Positions 55,112-63,572 of a DNA stretch of 64,000 nt are shown here, one piece after another; positions within the stretch are counted from its first letter, which is position 1, and the number at the start of each line of letters is the position of its first letter. Source of the DNA: a bacterium (GTDB taxonomy: Bacteria; Bacteroidota; Bacteroidia; Flavobacteriales_D; Crocinitomicaceae); NCBI GenBank assembly GCA_024742305.1, contig JANSYQ010000020.1:1-64000 (forward strand), in the 5' to 3' direction. Under the pieces are notes generated by a model, which ran no database searches, had not been told where the DNA came from, and saw only the letters and a program-made list of their open reading frames with translations. Both the position numbers and the translations under genes were made by a program.

Positions 55112-56083
55112 TTAGTCAATGAAGAGCTTTCCTGAAGCTGTGTCGTAATCACCAATTACTTGGTACATATAAACACCTGGCGTCAATCCAAGCTCTTCGA
55201 ATGAAGGTACTTTGAAGTTTCCGTTTTCGTCTACCTGAACAGCACCTGAGTATACAATGGTACCATTGGAGTTCAATAGGTTGAATGTTGCCAACGTATT
55301 CGCAGATCCTTCCAACGAGAAGTTATCTTCCGTGATTTCTAATTTCGGTGCTCCGAGACGCTGACCCGTTGGTCCACTACATACCGGTGAATTAGATCCG
55401 TCACACGCTCCGGCACCACAAGGTCCTTCCACCCAGTATCCGTATCCTGGTCCATCTCCTGACTGGTAACATCCTGATTTCACCCAAACACCCACGATGT
55501 TTTGTCCGTCTGGTGAACAGAAAGTTCCTGAGTTTCCACTCAAACCGTCGTATTTGTATTCTTCTCCATCACAAAGGAGCAATACCACATTTGATAGTTC
55601 TTTACAGCTCGTGATGTCTACACAGTCAGAACATCCATCAAAAGTAACTTCTACTTCAGACTCACATCCTGAACATGATCCTTCGGTTACTGTTTCAGTC
55701 GGTAATGTTCCTGTTCCAGTTCCGTTTCCACAAGGTCCTTCTAGGTAGTATCCGTATCCTGGTCCGTCACCTGATTGATAACATCCAGATTTCACCCAAA
55801 CACCAAGAATGTCTTGACCGTCAGGCGAACAAAAAGTTCCTGAGGTTCCGCTCAATCCGTCATATTTGTATTCCGTACTGTCACAAAGTAATAGAACCAC
55901 ATTGGATAAATCTTTACAGCTAGTGATATCAACGCAATCATCACAACCATCAAAAGTGGCTGTTACGTATGATTCACATCCGGAACAAACTCCGACATCT
56001 ACAGTTGTTAGTTGGGCAAATGATTGTCCTGAAATGAACAGGCACAAGAGTCCCGCAAGGGAGAAAGTAATTAGTTTTCGCAT
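55112..56083 (-). CDS. T9SS-exported protein with duplicated Cys-rich modules
   Basis: 323 residues. Signal peptide ends GQSFAQL. Two nearly identical modules of about 100 residues (about 30-125 and 135-230), each with CSGCE, CDDCVDITSCK or CSDCVDITSCK, LSNVVLLLCD, YKYDGLSG, SGTFCSPDGQ and WVKSGCYQSGDGPGYGYW/Y; six or more Cys each, so disulfide-stabilised. A C-terminal T9SS sorting segment (LATFNLLNSNGTIVYSG ... GVYMYQVIGDYDTASGKLFID) follows. High identity between modules indicates a recent internal duplication. Role unknown, cell surface expected. Confidence 0.8.
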   Translation of the reverse strand: MRKLITFSLAGLLCLFISGQSFAQLTTVDVGVCSGCESYVTATFDGCDDCVDITSCKDLSNVVLLLCDSTEYKYDGLSGTSGTFCSPDGQDILGVWVKSGCYQSGDGPGYGYYLEGPCGNGTGTGTLPTETVTEGSCSGCESEVEVTFDGCSDCVDITSCKELSNVVLLLCDGEEYKYDGLSGNSGTFCSPDGQNIVGVWVKSGCYQSGDGPGYGYWVEGPCGAGACDGSNSPVCSGPTGQRLGAPKLEITEDNFSLEGSANTLATFNLLNSNGTIVYSGAVQVDENGNFKVPSFEELGLTPGVYMYQVIGDYDTASGKLFID

Positions 56084-56369
56084 AGTTTAAGTTTTTGGGG
56101 TTTAACCAGGCTTTGTCGGCGGTAGTTACTTCATCAACGGGATGAAAAAATGCAAGGTTGCCCGATGGCTGAAGTTTACTAAAACTGTTTAGTTGTACTA
56201 TTGTAGAGGGGTGCAGAGGAAGTGTGTTAAATGTCATTGAGTAAATGCACTTAATCAATGAACATAAATACCTAATCGCTGAACATTTTGTTCAAAAAAT
56301 CACTTTTTCAAGGGGCAATGTGGTGTGTTTTGGATCGAATAAGGACGAAACGATCCATTAAATTTAAGG
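56084..56369. other. Control region before the duplicated-module gene
   Basis: No gene. On the minus strand GCAACCTT (56154-56161) followed 14 bases later by CCGTTGAT resembles an ECF promoter, 70 bp before the start. Otherwise AT-rich with no clear structure. Confidence 0.35.
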
Positions 56370-57206
56370 CTACTTTATTTTTTCCAGTCGAATTTTGAAG
56401 GTATTGTCACTTTTCATTTTAGCGAACATTCCTGTCTCCTCGTCTTCATCTGTATTCGAATCCATGAACATTTCCATCACCAAGTAGATATCTGCTCCAA
56501 CAAAACAGCGATCCTTGAGGTCGAAATAGTAGGTTGCCCTGCCGGTGGTCGCATTTTTATACGAGCCATTCAATTCTTCGGGGATGTCCATTTTAGAAAC
56601 GTCAATCACTCCCTCTAGCACGGCACACTTCCGATTCTGGATAGTTTCAAAGCCCGTGAACGTAAGTGTGTTATATCCCTTTGAATACAGCATGGAACCA
56701 TTAGCGTTGAAAGGAACTTTCATTGGGATGGAATCCGTTTCGCCCACTTTTAAGTCGCGATTGGGAAGAGGAAACAATACTTTAAAGAGAAAATCTACCG
56801 ATGGAGAGTCGAACCTCCCGTTGGGTGTCATGTCTTGAACGACATTGTTCGGCATTCTGTCTGTTGTTGTATCACTTGGACTTCCGTCATCGTTGAAGGA
56901 AATCATGGTGACATCCATTTTTGTTAGGCTGACATCTGCCAGTTTATCCGACTTTACACGAACGTTTACATTTCCAACAGCTTTCATTTCTGCTCTAGAA
57001 CCTGAACCATTCTTCGATAGTAGATTGTTAGCCACAACCGTTTGCGTGTACGAGTAAATGAAAATTTTCTCTTGGTCAAAGTCCCAAATGAATTCCTTGT
57101 TATTTGAACCGTCGGACGGAGTATCTTTTTGGCTTCTAGAGTTGTAGTTTCCGCAACTGACTAAAAGCGTGACAACTGATGCAGCTATTATGTAATTCTT
57201 GATCAT
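56370..57206 (-). CDS. Hypothetical lipoprotein (DUF6263-like)
   Basis: 278 residues from ATG 57206. Lipobox VTLLVSC gives Cys18. The mature part (EFIWDFDQEKIFIYSYTQTVVANN, FDSPSVDFLFKVLFPLPNRDLKVGETDSIPMKVPF, GRATYYFDLKDRCFVGADIYLVM) has the pattern of DUF6263-type proteins from Bacteroidota, which I recognise with moderate confidence. Envelope-located, role unknown. Monocistronic between gaps of over 130 bp. Confidence 0.7.
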   Translation of the reverse strand: MIKNYIIAASVVTLLVSCGNYNSRSQKDTPSDGSNNKEFIWDFDQEKIFIYSYTQTVVANNLLSKNGSGSRAEMKAVGNVNVRVKSDKLADVSLTKMDVTMISFNDDGSPSDTTTDRMPNNVVQDMTPNGRFDSPSVDFLFKVLFPLPNRDLKVGETDSIPMKVPFNANGSMLYSKGYNTLTFTGFETIQNRKCAVLEGVIDVSKMDIPEELNGSYKNATTGRATYYFDLKDRCFVGADIYLVMEMFMDSNTDEDEETGMFAKMKSDNTFKIRLEKIK

Positions 57207-57296
57207 TTTTATCTCCTTTCCGAAATGGCTTTGCACGCCCCGAAGTTAGTACTTTTTCCTAGCAGCGAAATCTTCATTCTTTAGTTGCGGGAAAAC

Positions 57297-57323
57297 AAAA
57301 AAGGCCGACATGCGCCGACCTTT
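57297..57323 (-). terminator. Intrinsic terminator of the polytopic membrane gene
   Basis: Minus strand AAAGGTCGGC, loop GCAT, GTCGGCCTTT, then a T run. Ten-pair stem with two G-U pairs, 21 bp past the stop. Confidence 0.75.
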
Positions 57324-57343
57324 CCTATTGTATAGTTAAGTAA

Positions 57344-58888
57344 TCATTCTTTTTCTTCTGAGTCTATTGTGGGTGCGTCATTGCTTCGATCCAAAATATC
57401 AACGCTTTCCTTTTGCGTTGTTTTAGACTCGGAAGCACCACCTGAAACTTGCCACTGGCTGCGCAGATAAATCATAACACCGAGGAAAATCATTCCGTAC
57501 AACATGATCGTTGCTCCCATGCTTTCTTTTTCTGAGTACAGGTCCTCTTGTCCGATGTCGTTGATTTTAATAATGAGCGCGTAAATAAAGGTTAAAGCTC
57601 CCAGCGCCACTCGAAGCGAGTCTCTTAATTCGAAACCTTTGCGTACATAAAGATAAGCAACGCCGAATAGTAAAAGCGTCATAATATAGTGCCCTGTGTA
57701 CTCTCCAATTATGTAGGTGATGATAAACCCAACAACAGGCAACAAAGCAATACTCGGATTGATTTCCGCAGTAGACTCGTTAAAGTCTCGATTATAAATG
57801 AAGAAGGTTCCAGCAATAATTCCTAAAAGGATGAAGTACGATACTTGTTTTTCAAAAGAATATTCTTCAAAAAGGTAAATGGAATCGCTTGCGTTCGTCA
57901 TCCCCGCATTGGTTATTAATCCTGCTGCGGATATCAAAACAATGACGATCACGACTACTTCAATAGGTCTTCCAATAATAGTGTCGGCTTTGTAAAAGTA
58001 GGTCTTCGAAAAAACATAAAGTGCTGGAAGTACGACAGCCATGGCTGGAATCAATAATCCGGAGCCGGCAGACAGTTGCGTTGTTGTCAAACTCAATATC
58101 ATGAACCCGAAGATGATTCCGAAAATGGTTTCTTTTGGACCGATATCTTTCGCTTCCTTCAACTTTGGAATCCATACGTACAAAATCGCTACAGCAAATA
58201 CCCATAATAAATGCGGTAAGAAATTCAACCAATTGTCTTCTAAGAAGAAGTAAACTGTCGCTCCTGCTATGGCAACGGCAATCATGTACATGTACGAAAC
58301 GAGAATGGATTTCAAGTGCCAAATAATGAGTCCGCCAACGCCGAGAATCACAAAGGCCAAAATATCCGCTCGTAACCATTCGCCCATTTCATGTTGTTCG
58401 TATGCGGCGATAGCTGTTATGATGAAACCAGCAAACCCAAATACGCCGGCAATTTCACGATAGAGTCCTTGCCCTTGAAATGCAGCAACGTAGAGGAAAT
58501 AAATTCCACCTCCGATAATTCCTGGAATGAAGACAAGCCAATCCATAGCATCTGGACCGAGATCATCAGGTAGCATTACGATGAAGGCTCCGACAATGAA
58601 GGCTGCTATTCCCGTGGAAGCGAGATAGAACTTGAAAATTTTATAAATCGGGTAGGATTGTCCCGGCTCTGCAGCTTGAAGCAATGATTCCCGAAATTTC
58701 GTTTCTCCTTCTCCGGATGATGGTATTGCGGCAAATTGCTTTTCCAACCACTTTTTTTTGCTGTAGGCGTACAGCGCCTGAACCAAAGGAAACAGGTACA
58801 ATGAGGATAATAAAATGATCACGCCAGAGAGCAAAGATCCGTAATAGCGCAATTGAGAATAGATGAGTTCTTCAATGAAGTAGTCCAT
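57344..58888 (-). CDS. Polytopic membrane protein of unknown function
   Basis: 514 residues from ATG 58888 (the frame continues upstream to 58924). About 14 hydrophobic segments alternate with short loops, for example LLSGVIILLSSLYLFPLVQALYA, FYLASTGIAAFIVGAFIVML, IFGIIFGFMILSL, VVVIVIVLISAAGLI. Charged loops are short; an unstructured acidic tail ends DSEEKE. No transporter or enzyme motif recognised. Terminated by its own hairpin. Might be a DUF2339- or DUF4153-like protein; I cannot tell. Confidence 0.75.
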   Translation of the reverse strand: MDYFIEELIYSQLRYYGSLLSGVIILLSSLYLFPLVQALYAYSKKKWLEKQFAAIPSSGEGETKFRESLLQAAEPGQSYPIYKIFKFYLASTGIAAFIVGAFIVMLPDDLGPDAMDWLVFIPGIIGGGIYFLYVAAFQGQGLYREIAGVFGFAGFIITAIAAYEQHEMGEWLRADILAFVILGVGGLIIWHLKSILVSYMYMIAVAIAGATVYFFLEDNWLNFLPHLLWVFAVAILYVWIPKLKEAKDIGPKETIFGIIFGFMILSLTTTQLSAGSGLLIPAMAVVLPALYVFSKTYFYKADTIIGRPIEVVVIVIVLISAAGLITNAGMTNASDSIYLFEEYSFEKQVSYFILLGIIAGTFFIYNRDFNESTAEINPSIALLPVVGFIITYIIGEYTGHYIMTLLLFGVAYLYVRKGFELRDSLRVALGALTFIYALIIKINDIGQEDLYSEKESMGATIMLYGMIFLGVMIYLRSQWQVSGGASESKTTQKESVDILDRSNDAPTIDSEEKE

Positions 58889-58924
58889 AGTATTGAGTTT
58901 ATAGGTTGCGGGAGAAGATAGCAA

Positions 58925-59176
58925 TTTTGGTTGACACTTAGCTTACATTTATAGCAAGTTTTATTCTGAGTGATTTCTACAATCGGCTTTAAATAAGTCA
59001 GTTATTTGTTGTCATGTCACGGTTTTTCGGTGATTCACTATGTATAAGAAGCGATACTGTTTGTAGTGGAGTTAATGACGAGCAACGTACAAATACTTAT
59101 CATTTTCCGTATAAATTCGGTTCCTTAATTCAAGAACTCTAACTACCTTACCAGCGAACAACCAAAATTCACACAA
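58925..59176. other. Divergent control region
   Basis: 250 bp between the minus-strand membrane gene and the CxxCH lipoprotein gene. AT-rich; no clear -7 box could be pinned down and no gene is visible. Confidence 0.4.
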
Positions 59177-60622
59177 ATGAAAACGCGAAATCTTACACTT
59201 GGCGTGTTGGCTTTTTTATGCCTGAGCGCTTTATTCTATGCCTGCTCCAACGATGAAGTAGAAGGAACTCCTGAAACCGAAACAGAGGATTACATGGCGG
59301 GTGACAATCCTGACGAATTATGTATTACCAACCCAAGTTGGTTCCCTCACGCACAAACACCTGCACCAATGGAAGGGAAAGGAAGTCCGTTTGACACCAG
59401 TTCTACCACCAATCAGATCTTCCATCAATGGTCGTGGCAGAAATTTCTTTGGCTCACTAAGCCTGACAATGGCGGGAATCCGCTGTTTCTTAACTTGAAC
59501 AAGGTGTATCAGGTAGATGCCAATATGAACAAAATCACGCCGCAAGCGGGAACAACGGTTTCGGTAATGGACACCGAGCAAGCTGGATTTGAAGAAGCGA
59601 TTCTACAGTCGAACCCTGCGTATGCTGAGGACGGGAAATCGCACACCGTGTATTATTCCATTCATATGAACCCAATTATGTTTAATGCGGGAACTGGATT
59701 TGCCAAAGACATTATCAATGGTACAACGGACCCGAGCAACTTGGAATCGTTTCCTGTGGGATCATTTGAGTTGAAGGCATCATGGATCAGTGTGAACGCC
59801 ATCAAAAAAGCGAAACGAAGCAGTTACTATACAACTATGGTTTCTGTGTCCAATGATGGAGGAACAACCTTTGAGAATATGGAAATGGCTCTATTGGGGA
59901 TGCACGTGGTAGGCGTTGTTGAAAATCACCCAGAGTTTATTTGGGCAACATTCGAGCACAACGATCTTGGTCCTGATTTTGACCGTGCAACGAATAGCGC
60001 TAGTTCAAACGACGATATGTTGCTGTTTGCTGCTGGTTCTACCACTGATATTAATGGAATTGTCTACGATAAAAGCACGAAGCTTGGCAAAGATCCGCAC
60101 AAAGTATTCGACTTGTTCGCTTACGGTGTTCCGACAGGTATGGATAACAGCGTTATGACAAATACTGCGCAAAAAGAACCGGAAAACATCGATAATATCA
60201 AAGGAATAAATGCTTGTGTTAAGTCGAAACTGAACGATGTTTGGGCAAATTATCATTATCAAGGATCGCTTTGGCTCAATACGGATGGATTAACTCCAAC
60301 GCAGCAAGCCGAATTGTTAGTGAAGCAGGGTAGTGGTATTGCCAAGGCTACAAGCGGATCTTCTGCACGAGGAAGCTTAGGGAATGCAAACATTACAATG
60401 GAAACATTTACGCAAACCTTCCAGTCATCCAATGCGGATATTAACATTAACAACCTTGCGAACTGTTTCTCTTGTCACTTCGCTCAAGGGTTTAGCAGTC
60501 ACACCTCACCTATTTATATTAGTCATGTGTTCGATGGATATTTGAACCAGCAAATGGGTAAATCAGCTGAAGAGATTGAAAGGTTGAAACTCATGCAAGA
60601 GAAGTTAACCACTGGAAATTAA
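59177..60622 (+). CDS. Lipoprotein with C-terminal CxxCH motif
   Basis: 481 residues. Lipobox ALFYAC gives Cys23, with an acidic spacer after it. A domain begins NPSWFPHAQTPAPMEGKGSPFDTSS and continues HQWSWQKFLWLTKP; near the end NCFSCHFAQGF supplies Cys430, Cys433 and His434, a CxxCH site where a c-type heme could attach; a distal Met occurs in the tail (QQMGKSAEE, LKLMQEKL). Covalent heme therefore is possible but would be a single site in a large protein; a zinc or structural role is the alternative. Envelope location. Otherwise not recognised. Terminator follows. Confidence 0.7.
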   Translation: MKTRNLTLGVLAFLCLSALFYACSNDEVEGTPETETEDYMAGDNPDELCITNPSWFPHAQTPAPMEGKGSPFDTSSTTNQIFHQWSWQKFLWLTKPDNGGNPLFLNLNKVYQVDANMNKITPQAGTTVSVMDTEQAGFEEAILQSNPAYAEDGKSHTVYYSIHMNPIMFNAGTGFAKDIINGTTDPSNLESFPVGSFELKASWISVNAIKKAKRSSYYTTMVSVSNDGGTTFENMEMALLGMHVVGVVENHPEFIWATFEHNDLGPDFDRATNSASSNDDMLLFAAGSTTDINGIVYDKSTKLGKDPHKVFDLFAYGVPTGMDNSVMTNTAQKEPENIDNIKGINACVKSKLNDVWANYHYQGSLWLNTDGLTPTQQAELLVKQGSGIAKATSGSSARGSLGNANITMETFTQTFQSSNADININNLANCFSCHFAQGFSSHTSPIYISHVFDGYLNQQMGKSAEEIERLKLMQEKLTTGN

Positions 60623-60641
60623 TACCACCAGATAAATGAGA

Positions 60642-60670
60642 AAGGGGCGCTTTTTAAGTGCTCCTTTTTT
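60642..60670 (+). terminator. Intrinsic terminator after the CxxCH gene
   Basis: AAGGGGCGCTT, loop TTT, AAGTGCTCCTT (two G-U pairs) and T run, 20 bp after the stop. Confidence 0.75.
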
Positions 60671-60731
60671 CTTTTCCCTTGGTTATTTGCATCAGATGCT
60701 TTCTAGAAGACACATTAATTAAATGGTTCTA

Positions 60732-61589
60732 TTAGGGCGACTTCAATTCAATAAATTCATAGTTGGATTCAAATAGCGAAGTATATGCAATCCATTCCGT
60801 TGTCCATATTTGATCAAGGTTATCTCCTTCCCACAATACAATGATATAATATCTACCATTAAAGATACAATCTGAACATGGACTATTTACCTCAGAAGGA
60901 TGAATAACTTCATCGGGCCATATCCACGTATTTTCTGACGGGAATATATTGATAACCCCCATGAATTTTGCTCTGTTCCTCTGTACATAGTCGTAAATGG
61001 AAATCAATGAGTCATTATAATCTTTGATTTTTACAGATTTCATTCGCCTGTACGGAATTTGCCATTCGTTCGAATCCAGTTCATACTTTACCGTTCGCTC
61101 TGCGTTTCCTTGATTGTTGTACTCATATTCGGTTCCCTGCTTCACTCCAAGTCTAAATTTTGAACGTTGGATCACCACATCATCATGATTGAGAATCAAT
61201 TCTTCGCCATGGATAACTCCATTTTGATAGTGAGAGATCATTATAGACGAATCGTAAATACGGACTTGCTCACCATGTTTTCGACCTGCTGAGTAGTTGT
61301 TAATTTCAATCAGCGTATCATTCCTAAAAACGGAATCTGTTCCAATTTGAATTCCCTTGGAGAAAGTTGCGTAGGATTTAAAGATCAAACTCGTATCAAT
61401 ATAGCCTCGATCTCGAAGTAAAATCTTCCCCTTCAGTTTTCTTCCAGTGGTACTGTTTCGGTAGATGTAAGTATCAACTTCAGAGCTGTACTCAGTATCA
61501 TAATGTTCTCCAATGTCCACGTAGTCTTTAGTATTTCGACATGACAGACCAGTTAGGAGTAACACCAAAATAATTAATGAGTTTTTCAT
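60732..61589 (-). CDS. MORN/YwqK-like lipoprotein
   Basis: 285 residues. Lipobox LLTGLSC gives Cys17. The middle (about residues 50-180) holds degenerate MORN/YwqK-type repeats: NNYSAGRKHGEQVRIYD, HYQNGVIHGEELIL, FRLGVKQGTEYEYNNQGN. Such repeats are beta-hairpins that bind lipids or partners; relatives near toxin genes are called YwqK antitoxins but no toxin is beside it here. C-terminal part not recognised (NSPCSDCIFNGRYYIIVLWEG has two Cys). First of five orphan minus-strand genes at the window end. Confidence 0.75.
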   Translation of the reverse strand: MKNSLIILVLLLTGLSCRNTKDYVDIGEHYDTEYSSEVDTYIYRNSTTGRKLKGKILLRDRGYIDTSLIFKSYATFSKGIQIGTDSVFRNDTLIEINNYSAGRKHGEQVRIYDSSIMISHYQNGVIHGEELILNHDDVVIQRSKFRLGVKQGTEYEYNNQGNAERTVKYELDSNEWQIPYRRMKSVKIKDYNDSLISIYDYVQRNRAKFMGVINIFPSENTWIWPDEVIHPSEVNSPCSDCIFNGRYYIIVLWEGDNLDQIWTTEWIAYTSLFESNYEFIELKSP

Positions 61590-61694
61590 CGATAAGTAGG
61601 ATTCAAAACATTGGCTAAATCCATATTTGAATCAATTGTTTCAATTGTCAATTAGGTTTCGTAACGTGGAGGGTCTATTTGTTGGAAGTTGACT

Positions 61695-62333
61695 TCAGCG
61701 TAATTCAATTACCTGTAGGTTTTCGAATTTCCCTAAATCTTTCAGTAGTTTTTTCTTGCCCTCTGCCGGAGTAGCGTATATTTTTAAATCCATGAGGTAT
61801 TCCGGCTTTAGGAATTCCCAGTTCTTTGCGTCTATTTTCACTCTTGATTCTAGATAGTAACAGTTACAGGCAATCTCCAAATAGACCACAGCAAGATCCC
61901 AAGTCGATAGAAAAGGTATATCGTTGAGATGGATCGTTTCTTTCGTCTCATTGACTATGTTGATTCTCAAAGATTTAATGTTGTCCTGATTTAGTTCAAA
62001 TCGATTCGCTGAATCGGGATGTGCATAGTAGGGATAGTGCCCGGTTGAATCATACACATAAATTTTATTGTCCTCGAATTCAATATTGAATGGAGTACAG
62101 GGCTCATTCGTTTGTCTATTCATAAAAGCTTTTGGTTCATACCAATGAGGTATGGCCCACCCTGGTTGAATTTTCGTTTGTATTCTTCCTGAGGAATCAA
62201 GAAGTTGGTAGTAATTAAATGCGATTTCGAAAATGGCATTGGTATCCAATGGACATGAGACGATGGCTGGCTGAGCATAGCTCATCCGAAAACTACAGGT
62301 AAATATTAGACTGAATACGAATGCTTTGTTCAT
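61695..62333 (-). CDS. Secreted hypothetical protein
   Basis: 212 residues with a signal peptide ending MSYAQPAIVSC (about 1-20). Tail ENLQVIELR resembles the end of a leucine-rich-repeat strand (LMDLKIYATPAEGKKKLLKDLGKFENLQVIEL), so a short LRR-like fold is possible. No enzymatic motif. Member of the orphan gene array; its start is 65 bp past the stop of the gene upstream on the minus strand. Confidence 0.65.
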   Translation of the reverse strand: MNKAFVFSLIFTCSFRMSYAQPAIVSCPLDTNAIFEIAFNYYQLLDSSGRIQTKIQPGWAIPHWYEPKAFMNRQTNEPCTPFNIEFEDNKIYVYDSTGHYPYYAHPDSANRFELNQDNIKSLRINIVNETKETIHLNDIPFLSTWDLAVVYLEIACNCYYLESRVKIDAKNWEFLKPEYLMDLKIYATPAEGKKKLLKDLGKFENLQVIELR

Positions 62334-62381
62334 GATTTGTTATCATAACTGTAATGAGTGAAGGGGTTACGTAAAGTGGTT

Positions 62382-62395
62382 TGCAGGTGTTGCTT
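62382..62395. repeat. Degenerate array box (third copy)
   Basis: TGCAGGTGTTGCTT matches the box at 63057 and 63551 in 10 of 14 bases, and also lies a few bases past the stop of a minus-strand gene (62399). Confidence 0.4.
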
Positions 62396-62398
62396 GCT

Positions 62399-62980
62399 TC
62401 ACTCTTCCGTGGGCTCTAGAACGGTATTATACATTTCAGCGTCAGGGTAGAACCTCCGTTGGATGTTTGCGAAGTATCCTAGATTTTCCATGTGATCTAG
62501 TAAGTGGTCAGAATAGAGGCGTAGCGTATCTTTTCCGTGAATCAACGTGAATACGCTAGAATTGACTCCTTGACGCGAAATTCCTTTATCGGATACAAAT
62601 TTAAACAGGTTTTCAAAGTTTAAACTGTCCGTAGCCTTTGTGTATTCAACAGTTCCCAATTTGTGTATTTCTTCATTTTCCATCCAAATATGAACAGTTG
62701 TATTGAATCTCACATTTCCATCCTTTTTTATAAACACCAAGCGATCCATCTCAGACCATACGCAAATTGAAGCGTTAACTATTAAAATGAGCGAATCATC
62801 ATTTCCTAGAGCTGTTGAAAAATTGTCAAAATCTCTTTCAAGTTCAAACGAATCACATTTCTCTTGAACCTTTTTGTTCTCAATCTTTTGGGAACATCTT
62901 AAGCTCATAAAGGAAATTAAAAGTGCGGCGGTTACGACTATGGTAATTTTGTTTCGCGATATTTTCGGATTTTGGTTCAC
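62399..62980 (-). CDS. Hypothetical exported protein
   Basis: 193 residues, GTG start at 62980. N-terminal membrane segment ITIVVTAALLISFMSL followed by RCSQK, so it is a lipoprotein or N-terminally anchored. Mature part begins KVQEKCDSFELERDFDN. No motif recognised. Orphan array member. Confidence 0.6.
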   Translation of the reverse strand: MNQNPKISRNKITIVVTAALLISFMSLRCSQKIENKKVQEKCDSFELERDFDNFSTALGNDDSLILIVNASICVWSEMDRLVFIKKDGNVRFNTTVHIWMENEEIHKLGTVEYTKATDSLNFENLFKFVSDKGISRQGVNSSVFTLIHGKDTLRLYSDHLLDHMENLGYFANIQRRFYPDAEMYNTVLEPTEE

Positions 62981-63056
62981 TGTGGTTTATGGCACTGAAC
63001 GTTTTGCTGCTTCGATGCGAGCCGCTTCTCGAATGTAGTCATTTTGCGGCTTGATT

Positions 63057-63070
63057 TGTAGGTGCTGTTA
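63057..63070. repeat. Array box, copy 1
   Basis: TGTAGGTGCTGTTA, identical to the copy at 63551-63564, and 8 bp past the minus-strand stop at 63078. The spacer to its left also holds AGCCGC (63020-63025)/GCGGCT (63046-63051), an inverted repeat. Confidence 0.7.
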
Positions 63071-63077
63071 TAAGTAT

Positions 63078-63431
63078 TTAATCATCTTGCATGGACGGGC
63101 ACTTGTGCGTTCCATACGTACAAAAAACGCAGCAATCTCCCTCTTTCGGTGTAAGTTCTGTACTACATTTTTTACATGTGTATTTTATTTGGCAAACGTC
63201 TGTGGGCAGTTTTTCTATTTCTTTATGATCGCACTTCGGGCATGTTATTTCAGATGTTGATGATTGTGCTGTAATACTTTCGTTTGAACAACATTCATCC
63301 TGTTTGCAATCCTTTTCTAGGTCTGTTTCTTCTGTTTGGCTATTACACTGACACAACATAAAAATAACACCCAGTAACATTATGCTGTTTTTGAGTATGG
63401 GTATTAGGTACATGTGGGATGTTCTTGTCAT
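63078..63431 (-). CDS. Cys-rich zinc-ribbon-like lipoprotein
   Basis: 117 residues; ATG 63431, with an alternative ATG 18 bases in. Hydrophobic N-terminus ends in VIFMLCQC, a lipobox. The mature part is full of Cys: CKQDECC, CPKCDHKEIEKLPTDVCQIKYTCKKC, and the C-terminal GDCCVFCTYGTHKCPSMQ. GDCCVFC is a recurring tail in small Bacteroidota proteins that appear to bind metal. Metal identity and role unknown. Orphan array member. Confidence 0.65.
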   Translation of the reverse strand: MTRTSHMYLIPILKNSIMLLGVIFMLCQCNSQTEETDLEKDCKQDECCSNESITAQSSTSEITCPKCDHKEIEKLPTDVCQIKYTCKKCSTELTPKEGDCCVFCTYGTHKCPSMQDD

Positions 63432-63550
63432 TACTTATTGAGTTTTGCGGCTATACTAACGCCGCACGTTTTATAAATGTTTGTAGTTGTAAGTTACAAA
63501 TAGTTGAGTTAAATGAATTAGTTGTTGAGAGTAAGGTTTGTGCGATGGGG

Positions 63551-63564
63551 TGTAGGTGCTGTTA
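63551..63564. repeat. Array box, copy 2
   Basis: TGTAGGTGCTGTTA, 8 bp past the minus-strand stop at 63573. On the minus strand the spacer starts TAACAGCAC and ends GTGCGGCGTTA (63457-63467 region), outer arms that pair like an attC site. Confidence 0.6.
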
Positions 63565-63572
63565 GCATTCGT

